Notes under the pieces: generated by a model | The model's database searches: none | Seen by the model: the letters and a program-made list of their open reading frames with translations, nothing else | Told to the model about the DNA's origin: nothing | Translations under genes and position numbers: made by a program | Shown: piece after piece, positions 9,049-16,198 of the stretch | Numbering within the stretch: the stretch's first letter is position 1 | Layout of the letters: every line of letters begins with the position of its first letter | IMG/VR virus record: IMGVR_UViG_3300031576_000002 | Span: 124,001-188,000 of that record | DNA: 64,000 nucleotides | Strand: one strand, 5' to 3' | Source: a virus

Positions 9049-10928
9049 AGGAGTTCCGACCAGCCTTCGCGCAAAGCTACATGGCGCAGCATTTCTTGAA
9101 GGCGATTCGTGTAGGTACAGTTAGCTTTCACGAATTCGTGCGCGGCGTCGCGAATTCGTAAGCGCTCGTCTTCATGAGCCAAGTAGTAGTCAATCTTGGC
9201 CTTGAGTTCATCCCATTGATTGTAGCGGTAAAAGACAATGGTCTTACCGTCTTCAAACTCTTCCTGCATGCCTTCAATAAAAGGGTGAATAATGAATCCG
9301 CCCCGCCCAAGAGTCTCGTAGACTCGGTCGCTCGTGTAGCGAGGATGATTGAATCCAGGACATAGTGTATCCCCCACTATGATCTTCACGCTCGCATACA
9401 GTGCATTCAGATCCTCGTTGCGCACAGCCGGCTGCCCAGGCTTGGGCCAGTACCGAAACTGTGGTCCGTACCAAGCTGTCAGGTTCTGCTTGATCTTCTG
9501 CCGATAGGGCAGCCACTCCGGATGGTAGTCGTCTAGCGCCCCGACAAAACCGACATCCGCTGTAAACCTACTGTCTGGGGCAGCCTTGTAACACTCTGGC
9601 TGGAAAACTCCAGCCCGCATGTGAATATGGTTGATACCTGCCAGCCTGAACTGATCCTCTGAACCTCCATCAGCCGTAAAGACGAATTTCGTATTCCAGA
9701 ATGGATCGCCCACGATCGAGTTCTGACGAGCAATTCCCCAGTACAAGTCAAGATGGTAAGAAGCCGTTGGCACGCCGACCGCGTGAAGATCACGGAAGAG
9801 CTTGTTTCCGTCTCCCGCAAAACCCCACGTCCGGGTGTAAAGCAGTAACCGTGTTCCAGTCTCTCGAACTCGCTGCCAGATCGTAGCCGCATCCACTTTG
9901 TTCTCTTGCAGCCGGTGGACGCGGTGCCCCAGCGTTTCAAGAGTCTGAGCTACATGATTTTCGGTCGAGTGCCGAGGCTCAAAATTGCCGATATAGGAAA
10001 TGTCCAACTGTTTTCCTCTTCGCGAACAAACGGCATCCATGAATGCAGCCGTTTCCGCCAGACTGCGCTCGGCTGTACTGAATCTCTGCTGGATCTTCTG
10101 CGCGGCCTCCTGCATGTTTTCCACCTGCTGATTACGACTTCCAGGTCGGCAGTGGGCTATATAAAGCGCTTTGGAGACAGGTTGAATGTCAGCACCGTCA
10201 AACTCTGCCTTTAGCCATAGTGCCCAGTCTTCCAGCGCGGCGTAGTCATCAAACCCGCCTAGCCGTAGGAATTGCTCACGCCGTATCATCGCGCCTATAA
10301 CGATGTAGTTACCGCTTAGAAGTGGACGCTTGCCTGCAATAAAGGGAGCGCCCTTCTTGTTATGTACTACCTTAACCAGAGACGGGTACCGCACATCTCC
10401 AGGTCCCGCAAGCATCTGCTGAATATACGCAGAATCAAGCTCATCGTCTGCGTCCAAAAAGATAAGCCACGCCGAAGTTGCTGCTTCTGCCCCTTTGTTA
10501 CGGGCAGTCTGAATGTTACTAGAATGCACACGGATGATCTCGTTCGGCTTGCGCGTCTGATTCTGCGCCGACAGTACCGCTCGCCCCGCTATCGCATTCC
10601 AGGTCGGCTCGTGCCCGTACGCGGCGATGATGACGGCAACTGTCTCTTCCGTAGGAGCATCCAAGCGCGTCACGGTCACGCGCGTCGCTTCAGGGGCGAC
10701 AGGTGGAACCGCTCCAGGCCGTACAGGCGGGATGAACGGCAGGCGGCCTTTAGGCGCTGACTTCGCCACACCTACGGCGATATTCTGAGCAGACTTCGCG
10801 GCTACATGCGCTTGGCGATCCGCTAGCAGTGCGCGGATCCTCGCGGCCTTGGCAGCGACCGCAGGAGATACGCCTCTACGAGTAGGAATGACAACGCCGC
10901 GCCGCGCCACGATTAGCTTTCTGCCCAT
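9045..10928 (-). CDS. two-domain glycosyltransferase (GT2 plus CgeB-like) with basic leader
   Basis: 627 residues. The first 80 residues are rich in Ala, Arg and Pro (AAKAARIRALLADRQ) and look unstructured. A GT-A domain follows (VAVIIAAYGH, WLIFLDADDELD with the metal site, EDWALWLKAEF). The C-terminal half resembles CgeB/GT1_2 enzymes: DVGFVGALDDYHP and YTSDRVYETLGRGGFI. The first real gene of the glycan operon in transcription order. The leader could be a docking region; this is inference. Confidence 0.8.
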   Translation of the reverse strand: MGRKLIVARRGVVIPTRRGVSPAVAAKAARIRALLADRQAHVAAKSAQNIAVGVAKSAPKGRLPFIPPVRPGAVPPVAPEATRVTVTRLDAPTEETVAVIIAAYGHEPTWNAIAGRAVLSAQNQTRKPNEIIRVHSSNIQTARNKGAEAATSAWLIFLDADDELDSAYIQQMLAGPGDVRYPSLVKVVHNKKGAPFIAGKRPLLSGNYIVIGAMIRREQFLRLGGFDDYAALEDWALWLKAEFDGADIQPVSKALYIAHCRPGSRNQQVENMQEAAQKIQQRFSTAERSLAETAAFMDAVCSRRGKQLDISYIGNFEPRHSTENHVAQTLETLGHRVHRLQENKVDAATIWQRVRETGTRLLLYTRTWGFAGDGNKLFRDLHAVGVPTASYHLDLYWGIARQNSIVGDPFWNTKFVFTADGGSEDQFRLAGINHIHMRAGVFQPECYKAAPDSRFTADVGFVGALDDYHPEWLPYRQKIKQNLTAWYGPQFRYWPKPGQPAVRNEDLNALYASVKIIVGDTLCPGFNHPRYTSDRVYETLGRGGFIIHPFIEGMQEEFEDGKTIVFYRYNQWDELKAKIDYYLAHEDERLRIRDAAHEFVKANCTYTNRLQEMLRHVALREGWSELL

Positions 10929-11125
10929 CGCAGGTAGAGGTTATATTCGGCGCTAGTTCCGCTATAGATAGCGCGTTGCACGATCCGTGAAAGAATCACA
11001 TCCAGATCGTAGTGAGCGAGCAGATACTCTTCCGCCTCTTCCCGCGTTGAGAACGTCCCCACCCGCCGAAACAGCAGCTCGCTGAAGCGCTTCAACAGTG
11101 GCGCTGGACGGTAGCCCGCAGTCAT
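10913..11125 (-). CDS. small hypothetical protein
   Basis: 70 residues, charged and helical (STREEAEEYLLAHYDLDVI). It starts at the stop of the upstream gene (ATGA-type overlap) and runs 16 nt into the large glycosyltransferase. Not recognised; possibly a virion neck or tail accessory given its position before the glycan genes, but this is a guess. Confidence 0.55.
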   Translation of the reverse strand: MTAGYRPAPLLKRFSELLFRRVGTFSTREEAEEYLLAHYDLDVILSRIVQRAIYSGTSAEYNLYLRWAES

Positions 11126-11358
11126 CGCTTTCGACGTTGGTTGATCGTATCGCGAAGGACATCGGCCACGTCCGCATGCTGCTCTTTGCGCGCCTTGATG
11201 CGCGGAGACCCACGTTCTCCCCGCTCTGGCAAGTTTGCAGGCTGGAAGTGATGCCCAACTGCTCTAGGCGTATTCCAGTTCTTGCACTCTTCCAGGATCG
11301 TGAGGCGGGCTACTTCGTTGACGGCCATGCCGAGATAGGTGAGATTCGTGCGGCTCAT
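11122..11358 (-). CDS. small basic hypothetical protein
   Basis: From the ATG at 11358 (RBS-like AAAGTGGA), 78 residues rich in Arg/Lys (NQRRKR at the end). Helix MAVNEVARLTILEECKNWN. Unrecognised. The in-frame extension to 11457 is not chosen because that stretch reads, in another frame, as a displaced Nudix tail. Confidence 0.6.
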   Translation of the reverse strand: MSRTNLTYLGMAVNEVARLTILEECKNWNTPRAVGHHFQPANLPERGERGSPRIKARKEQHADVADVLRDTINQRRKR

Positions 11359-11371
11359 TTCCACTTTGACC

Positions 11372-11466
11372 TCAAAGCAAGTTGTTAACGGCGTAGGCGA
11401 CACCAGAATGGAGCGAACTGGGCAGGCTGTCAAGCTCAAACCACCCCCAGTCATCATTTTTCTTTT
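11372..11466 (-). pseudogene. displaced C-terminal tail of a Nudix gene
   Basis: Directly after the HNH stop, one frame reads DDWGWFELDSLPSSLHSG and ends NNLL-stop at 11372. This matches the end of the intact Nudix gene upstream (EWGWFSPEALPSPVHPN): W-GWF, LPS, H and V align. It has no start codon. It is best explained as the original 3' end of the Nudix gene, cut off when the HNH gene arrived with a replacement tail. Confidence 0.7.
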
Positions 11467-11472
11467 TCTGCA

Positions 11473-12033
11473 TCAACCCGTCTGCTTCAATTTTAACGCT
11501 CTGTACCTAGCTCTTTGCCTTTGCTTAGCCTTTTCCCGAAATTCTGCACGGGTCTTGTACCATCGGTTTTTCTTATCTCTATCCCACTTTCTTACTTTTT
11601 CACGATACGCAGAATCTGTTAAAAACTTCTCTTTACGATCTGTACGAACTCTAGCGTTCCAGCAAGCAATGCAAGCTCTTCCGCCACTAACTGCGCGCAC
11701 ATTAGACCCTTCAAGCCTGTGCAAACCTTTCAAGCACATATTATTTAAGTGCGCTATAATAAAAGGATTCCTCCCTCGGTGACAATTTTCTCTCGGAGTT
11801 ACCGGCTCTAAGTGCTGCGGGTTTACGCATGCTGGAACTCGGCATAAATGGTCTATTTGAAGATTTACTGGAATCGGTCCCACCTGGACGGTGTAAGAGT
11901 AACGGTGTGCCCACACTGCTGTACCGTTTACAGAAGTTTTTCCGTAACCCTTTACATTAGTAGGACCTTTCCATAGCCAGCATCCGTCCGATTTCCGGAC
12001 CCTCGCCCAAAACCTTTCTTCCGATTCTGTCAT
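11473..12033 (-). CDS. HNH homing endonuclease (HNH1)
   Basis: 186 residues. Core LQIDHLCRVPACVNPQHLEP carries the HNH metal site (H, N, H); a second zinc-type pair CIACW lies downstream and the C-terminus is strongly basic (REKAKQRQRARYRALK), fitting DNA binding. The N-terminal FWARVRKSDGCWLW is typical of free-standing phage HNH enzymes. Start overlaps the Nudix stop by 4 nt. Same architecture as HNH2 (13903-14493). Confidence 0.85.
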   Translation of the reverse strand: MTESEERFWARVRKSDGCWLWKGPTNVKGYGKTSVNGTAVWAHRYSYTVQVGPIPVNLQIDHLCRVPACVNPQHLEPVTPRENCHRGRNPFIIAHLNNMCLKGLHRLEGSNVRAVSGGRACIACWNARVRTDRKEKFLTDSAYREKVRKWDRDKKNRWYKTRAEFREKAKQRQRARYRALKLKQTG

Positions 12034-12500
12034 AAGAGCGCTTTTACATTTGGGTGCACAGGAGATGGCAAAGCCTCTGGACTAAACCACCCCCACTCAG
12101 AATTTTCCCAGTTTAGTGCTACATTGCGCGACATCGCTTCCGCAGCGCCTTCTTCCACTTCGACCAGATAAGTAGTGTATGCGAAACCGCCGGAACGATA
12201 TACCGTCTCGCCCGCTCTATGCACTTCTGGCAGCCCGCCAAGCTCTTCCTCCGCTTCTGAAATTGCGCCTGCCCACTCGCTCTCACCAGGTTCTACTCTC
12301 CCGCCGGGAATGCCCCAGAGCCCTGGATCCATCACGTCTTGCGAGCGCTTCACGAGCAGGATTCTACCATCGCCTCGCCGGATCAAAAGTCCGGCTGCGC
12401 GCTTGCCCCACCGCACACGACCTTCCTCGTCACGAGAAAGCTCGCCGCCTTCATCGCGCGGAGCGCCCCACTTGCGTAGAATGGCGACTACTGGCGACAT
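12030..12500 (-). CDS. Nudix hydrolase
   Basis: 156 residues. The Nudix box is GGRVEPGESEWAGAISEAEE: the glycine, the first glutamate and the EExG end fit, but the arginine of the canonical REUXEE is serine. It would hydrolyse a nucleoside diphosphate linked to another moiety, for example a damaged nucleotide or a nucleotide sugar. Overlaps the upstream gene by 13 nt. The last 30 residues resemble the orphan tail at 11372-11466. Confidence 0.85.
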   Translation of the reverse strand: MSPVVAILRKWGAPRDEGGELSRDEEGRVRWGKRAAGLLIRRGDGRILLVKRSQDVMDPGLWGIPGGRVEPGESEWAGAISEAEEELGGLPEVHRAGETVYRSGGFAYTTYLVEVEEGAAEAMSRNVALNWENSEWGWFSPEALPSPVHPNVKALL

Positions 12501-13486
12501 GCCTGTCTCACCAAGAACCTGCCTGTCCGATCTCCAATCGTGAGCGTCTCTTCCTTGAATCCGTAGGACTTAGCCAAGTTTTTGTAGTAGATCGTGACTT
12601 TGTTTGCGTCCAGAGTAGGATCCCGCTGCCGCAGCGTCTCTTCCGTGTGGATCGCAACTCGATCAATTCCTTTCGATCTCGCCCACTGAAGCAGCGTCGC
12701 CATGCCTTCTTCAGCCCAGTCTGCAAAAAGTGAGAGCGCGTACCGCTTCATCTTGTCCAGCTCTTCGATCGTCAACCCTCTTCGCTCGAACTCGGCCTTG
12801 GTCGCTCCGAACCGCCACGGCTCCACCTTCTCCAGCACTTGCTCTCGGACCTTCACGTTCTCAATGCTCTCGACGAATTCCTCGTACGTCTCGTGCGTCA
12901 AGATCGTCTTGGCCTGATCGAACGCTGTGAATACGTCGCCCTGGATTTCGTCTACCAGGAGAAGATCGTTACTGACCTTGTCCAGCCGGATCCAGCCAAC
13001 AGTCTTCTCTCTAACCGGATGCTTGGAGTAATGGCTACCCTTGTAGATCACGTCAAGGAATTCCTCGAACTCTTCGTACTTGGCGACTAGCTCATCAAGA
13101 TGCGCGGAACGATTGATCTGCATGACGATCTGCTTCGCATCCCGGTAGCTAGTCTCGGGATCGTGATACTTGCCGTAGGATACTTCGTACCTTCCCGGCT
13201 CCAGGTGCTCTAGGTAGGCTTCAATATCTTCGCGCTTCACAACAGGCTGGTTTTTTCTCAGATCTGTGAGCTGCTGTGTATACCTCTGCGAGATGCTCTG
13301 GAACTTGCGCTGGAACTCCCGCCAAGGAAGTTGGTCGAGGTTTTCCCGCTCGTACACTCCAAGAACGTAGCGCAGAGAATCTTCCAGCCGGGAGAGCGTC
13401 TGCTGGGGAACGTCTTGGCCCCGGCGCTTGAGCCTAGTTGGAGTGCTCCCGCCTAAGCATTGAATGGCTTTACGCAATCGTTCCAT
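12488..13486 (-). CDS. EIQSD-domain protein, single copy
   Basis: About 332 residues from the ATG at 13486. After a helical N-terminus comes GWIRLDKVSNDLLLVDEIQG, then helices and GIDRVAIHTEETL followed by YYKNLAKSYGF. The same order (aromatic-strand-DEIQ[SG]D, helix, strand, YYxKL) occurs twice in the large protein at 16195-19623. Phage multidomain proteins with an EIQSDWHQ motif share this layout, probably a small alpha/beta domain. Function unknown. Confidence 0.7.
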   Translation of the reverse strand: MERLRKAIQCLGGSTPTRLKRRGQDVPQQTLSRLEDSLRYVLGVYERENLDQLPWREFQRKFQSISQRYTQQLTDLRKNQPVVKREDIEAYLEHLEPGRYEVSYGKYHDPETSYRDAKQIVMQINRSAHLDELVAKYEEFEEFLDVIYKGSHYSKHPVREKTVGWIRLDKVSNDLLLVDEIQGDVFTAFDQAKTILTHETYEEFVESIENVKVREQVLEKVEPWRFGATKAEFERRGLTIEELDKMKRYALSLFADWAEEGMATLLQWARSKGIDRVAIHTEETLRQRDPTLDANKVTIYYKNLAKSYGFKEETLTIGDRTGRFLVRQACRQ

Positions 13487-13487
13487 A

Positions 13488-13823
13488 TCAGTAAACCGTA
13501 TCTCTTTCTGCGCGGCGGTATTGCGATTCCCAAGAAGTCGCCCAGATGTCGTACACATTCCTGTGACAGTGCGGATGGATCCAGGCGTACTGCAAAGTTT
13601 TTGTGTGCGGCTTTCTACAGATCAAGCAGTTAACGACTTTGGGGAAAGCACGAGGTTTCAGGGGTTTCTTGAAATTCCGCGCAATGCTCTGCGCGACCTT
13701 ACGAGCAGCTCTCTTGCGGCACGTCCTCGTACAACGCTTAACGGCAAAGCCTGCCTTGAACTTCTTCCCGCACATATCGCACACCTTCGTGTAGAGCGGG
13801 CGCTTCTTTTTCATCGGCGTCAC
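13488..13823 (-). CDS. zinc-finger protein
   Basis: From the GTG at 13823 (or ATG at 13814), about 111 residues. Cysteine pairs CDMCGKKF and CTRTC, then CLIC and HPHCH, make two zinc sites; the middle is very basic (KRAARKVAQSIARNFKK). Likely a nucleic-acid binder. The GTG overlaps the stop of the displaced tail (GTGA), so it was coupled to the gene that tail came from. Confidence 0.65.
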   Translation of the reverse strand: MTPMKKKRPLYTKVCDMCGKKFKAGFAVKRCTRTCRKRAARKVAQSIARNFKKPLKPRAFPKVVNCLICRKPHTKTLQYAWIHPHCHRNVYDIWATSWESQYRRAERDTVY

Positions 13824-13906
13824 TTTAGAGCGCGCAGCAGCGGACTGTCAGAACCGTCTTTGGCCTTTAGCGCGTAGTCTGGGTCGCAGTAAAAGGAGTA
13901 GTTCAC
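13820..13906 (-). pseudogene. displaced C-terminal tail, probably of the glycosidase gene
   Basis: A startless coding-like frame beginning at the HNH2 stop: NYSFYCDPDYALKAK, then DGSDSPLLRALK-stop. It resembles the end of the glycosidase upstream (YGLVGGADGDSQLLAEL): Y-x-L, D and S-x-LL-x-x-L line up. Its stop overlaps the next start as GTGA, typical of an ancestral gene junction. Similarity is moderate, so this is less secure than the Nudix tail. Confidence 0.55.
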
Positions 13907-14493
13907 TTCTCCGAGAGTTTAAGCAGTCTACGCTTTTTCTTGTTTTTAACGGCAATAAATAGCTTATTATTTTCATAGTAGAGCTTAGAGGCGGCTCTTG
14001 CCTTTTCCCGGTAGACAGGGTCTTTAGCGTACCTCTCGCACTTTCTCGCGGCACTAGCCTGCAACCAGGCGTCCGTGCTTTTCTCGATCCGATCGCGCTC
14101 TGTACGACAGGCAATACAGGTCCTACGGCCTTGGTACCAGTATACGTTAGCACCTTCTAGCGCGTGCATACCTTTTTTACAGATATTGGTACGGTGTACA
14201 ATAGCCGAGGGGGCTTTCCCGCGCCCTATATTCTCTGCCTGTGTACACACCTGAAGATGATCTGGATTCACGCAGTCCCTCCGACCACAAACCATGTGAT
14301 CTATTACTAAGCCCGGTGGAATAGGCCCCATGAACATTTCCCACGCTACTCGATGCGCTCCAACCGGCCTGCCATTCTTAGAAAACTTTCCGTAACCTAA
14401 AGCCTTAGACCCGCTCCACAGAAGACAGCCTTCTTCGGACTCCTGGATATAACTCAAGAAGCGTTCTGCAAAGTTAGTAAGCCGTGGAGCCAT
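13903..14493 (-). CDS. HNH homing endonuclease (HNH2)
   Basis: 196 residues. HNH core LVIDHMVCGRRDCVNPDHLQ, N-terminal FLSYIQESEEGCLLWSG, CIACRTERDRI and a basic tail rich in Lys. Closely resembles HNH1 in order and spacing. Starts about 23 nt after the glycosidase stop and ends exactly where an orphan coding tail begins. Confidence 0.85.
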   Translation of the reverse strand: MAPRLTNFAERFLSYIQESEEGCLLWSGSKALGYGKFSKNGRPVGAHRVAWEMFMGPIPPGLVIDHMVCGRRDCVNPDHLQVCTQAENIGRGKAPSAIVHRTNICKKGMHALEGANVYWYQGRRTCIACRTERDRIEKSTDAWLQASAARKCERYAKDPVYREKARAASKLYYENNKLFIAVKNKKKRRLLKLSEK

Positions 14494-14515
14494 TTATACC
14501 GTCCGGAGCAGCCGA

Positions 14516-15391
14516 TTAGGGCGCCCTACTCGTAGCTCTAAGCTCAGCTAAAAGTTGAGAATCACCGTCTGCTCCGCCTACAAGTCCGTAGCCGTTTTCT
14601 TCACGCCAGGCATACCACGTCCACAAATCCACTTTCACGCCCAGCCGTGCCCACACGGCGGGCGTCTGCCGGAAGTAGTCGAGATGCTCGTTGCGCTTCG
14701 GACGGCCAAATTCGGTCACCCAGACTTGTTTGCCCTTCTTCCACACATCGTCCACCAGCTCGGCAACCGCAGGCACCCTTTCCCATGAGTCCCCGTACAC
14801 ATGCAGCCCGAACACATCTACCAGGTCAAGACCTCCTCTTTTCACAAACTCTTCATTCAGCCGTAACTTTCCTTCATAGGTCGGTGGAAGCGTTGCCGCA
14901 GAAACGAGTAGTTTCCCCGGCGAGCGCCTGCGTATCTCAGGAGAGATCACACGCAACCAGTCTAGGTACTCCCCAAGTGACCAGCATAAAAATCCTGCCG
15001 CACAGTTGTCTACTTCGTTTTCAAGTTCCCACCCTATCACCCGGCTGTCGTCGCGAAATTTGTCCACCAGTGTAAGATCTGTAGAGGATGTAAGGATCAA
15101 CAAGAATCTGGCATTCAGTGGAGAGTTTTTTACCAGTCTTTCTACGAAACTCTCTGTATCTTTTGGAACTTGCATGCGAATCATCGAAGCGACTGCCATG
15201 ATAGCTGGAACATCTTCTGGTAGGGCTCCACTAGGGTGCAGGTGAATCCCCCGCTGCTTGTAGCTCAGCAGCGGCTGCTCGTCCGGGGGCACGAGAATAT
15301 CCGCAAGCTCAGCACAAGAAGCTGTCAGCGCAAGCGCGGTCAACAGAGATAGGAAGCGCTGCAAGGATCGGCCTTTCGGGTAAGTTGACAT
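14516..15391 (-). CDS. lipoprotein glycoside hydrolase (TIM-barrel, GH5/GH39-like)
   Basis: 291 residues. Signal peptide FLSLLTALALTASC ends in a lipobox cysteine at about residue 26, so a secreted lipoprotein is predicted. The barrel has VIGWELENEVDN (proton donor Glu, about residue 140) and QVWVTEFGRPK (nucleophile Glu, about residue 245), plus FGLHVYGDS. These are clan GH-A features. It would cleave a beta-glycoside; the substrate is unknown. Preceded by a GTATAGTAAG promoter 13 nt upstream of the ATG. A phage-coded lipoprotein glycosidase is unusual. Confidence 0.8.
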   Translation of the reverse strand: MSTYPKGRSLQRFLSLLTALALTASCAELADILVPPDEQPLLSYKQRGIHLHPSGALPEDVPAIMAVASMIRMQVPKDTESFVERLVKNSPLNARFLLILTSSTDLTLVDKFRDDSRVIGWELENEVDNCAAGFLCWSLGEYLDWLRVISPEIRRRSPGKLLVSAATLPPTYEGKLRLNEEFVKRGGLDLVDVFGLHVYGDSWERVPAVAELVDDVWKKGKQVWVTEFGRPKRNEHLDYFRQTPAVWARLGVKVDLWTWYAWREENGYGLVGGADGDSQLLAELRATSRAP

Positions 15392-15412
15392 TTTCAGGAT
15401 TCTTACTATACT
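15385..15412 (+). promoter_or_regulatory. bidirectional promoter (plus strand TTGACA-16-TATACT)
   Basis: Plus strand: TTGACA at 15385-15390 and TATACT at 15407-15412, 16 bp apart, 6 nt before a GTG start at 15419. Minus strand: TATAGT at 15405-15410, 13 nt before the glycosidase ATG. The two -10 boxes overlap, so the two directions probably compete. Confidence 0.65.
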
Positions 15413-15418
15413 ACTCTC

Positions 15419-15625
15419 GTGGAACTAGATCCAGAAGTTCTCCAGGAGATCGCTGAGCGCGCTGCTCGAATCTCTAGTCGTGCTCGGTCCATCAATGCCC
15501 GTCTCACTCAGGTAAACGCCAAGGTGGAGGCGCTAGCCCTCAAAGCCTCGGTACGTCGTGATAACCTTGAGCACCTCCTCGACGTTCGAGACTCGAAGGT
15601 CGATCCGCTCAAGGTCCGCGTCTAG
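15419..15625 (+). CDS. putative small coiled-coil protein
   Basis: 68 residues from a GTG 6 nt after a good -10 box, so the mRNA would be leaderless. AERAARISSRARSINARL and AKVEALALKAS form a heptad-like helix. Its 3' end overlaps a convergent minus-strand gene by 93 nt. One of few plus-strand genes; the coding evidence is moderate. Confidence 0.45.
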   Translation: MELDPEVLQEIAERAARISSRARSINARLTQVNAKVEALALKASVRRDNLEHLLDVRDSKVDPLKVRV

Positions 15626-15721
15626 CGTCCTCAAGACGCTCAAGACGTTGCTCAAGTCGTCCTCACTTACCGGCGCATCTACGGCAGTCAGCAGGCTCAG
15701 GACTGCTTGGATCTCTTTCAT
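15533..15721 (-). CDS. small coiled-coil hypothetical protein
   Basis: 62 residues, helical (LRTLDADLERIDLRV, NVEEVLKVITTY). Starts by ATGA overlap with the ART-like gene, so translational coupling is likely. No family recognised. Confidence 0.6.
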   Translation of the reverse strand: MKEIQAVLSLLTAVDAPVSEDDLSNVLSVLRTLDADLERIDLRVSNVEEVLKVITTYRGFEG

Positions 15722-16198
15722 CGTCGCTCCCAGCCGGGCCGATACACTACGTTGATCTGGCTCGCTTCAATCTTGCCAATGTAGATTGCAGAGTAGGCTC
15801 CGGTTTCATCATCAATGGCAGAGTTCCAAGATACTCCCGCCGCCTTTACCTGTTCAAGTATCTGCTCCCCGTTAAGGATTAAAAAATCTCGAATATCGTA
15901 TTGGGGCTCCTCTTCCCCAAAGACCTTCTCCCAGAGCGCAGAACCGCCCACGTTAAAATCTGGAATAAGCCGAGTAGCGTCTACTTCAACTTCAAGTACG
16001 GCAGCGTCCTTACCCCCCCGCACTAGAATACGCTCTAGCCCAGTGTTCGGCAGCATCCGGGTCGTCTACAAGAAACGGGTAGTACAGTCCTTTTTCTAGT
16101 TTCTCGTCGAGGAACTCTTCTCTGACGCCGTGATAGAGCGTAACCGTTCCGGCCAGGAGCTTGATGGATTGGCGGAGAGCACTCATACACTGGCTCAC
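15718..16198 (-). pseudogene. ADP-ribosyltransferase-like protein, frameshifted
   Basis: Two frames meet at a run of seven G on the coding strand (16013-16019). The first frame starts at a GTG (16198) that overlaps the large upstream gene's stop: TLYHGVREEFLDEKLEKGLY and DPDAAEHWARAY; the second continues KDAAVLEVEVDATRLIP. Removing one G joins them. The pattern (YHG strand, helix, aromatic, then VLEV) resembles ART/RES-type NAD-using folds common in phage accessory proteins. Either an assembly indel, a decayed gene, or programmed +1 shifting. Confidence 0.55.
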
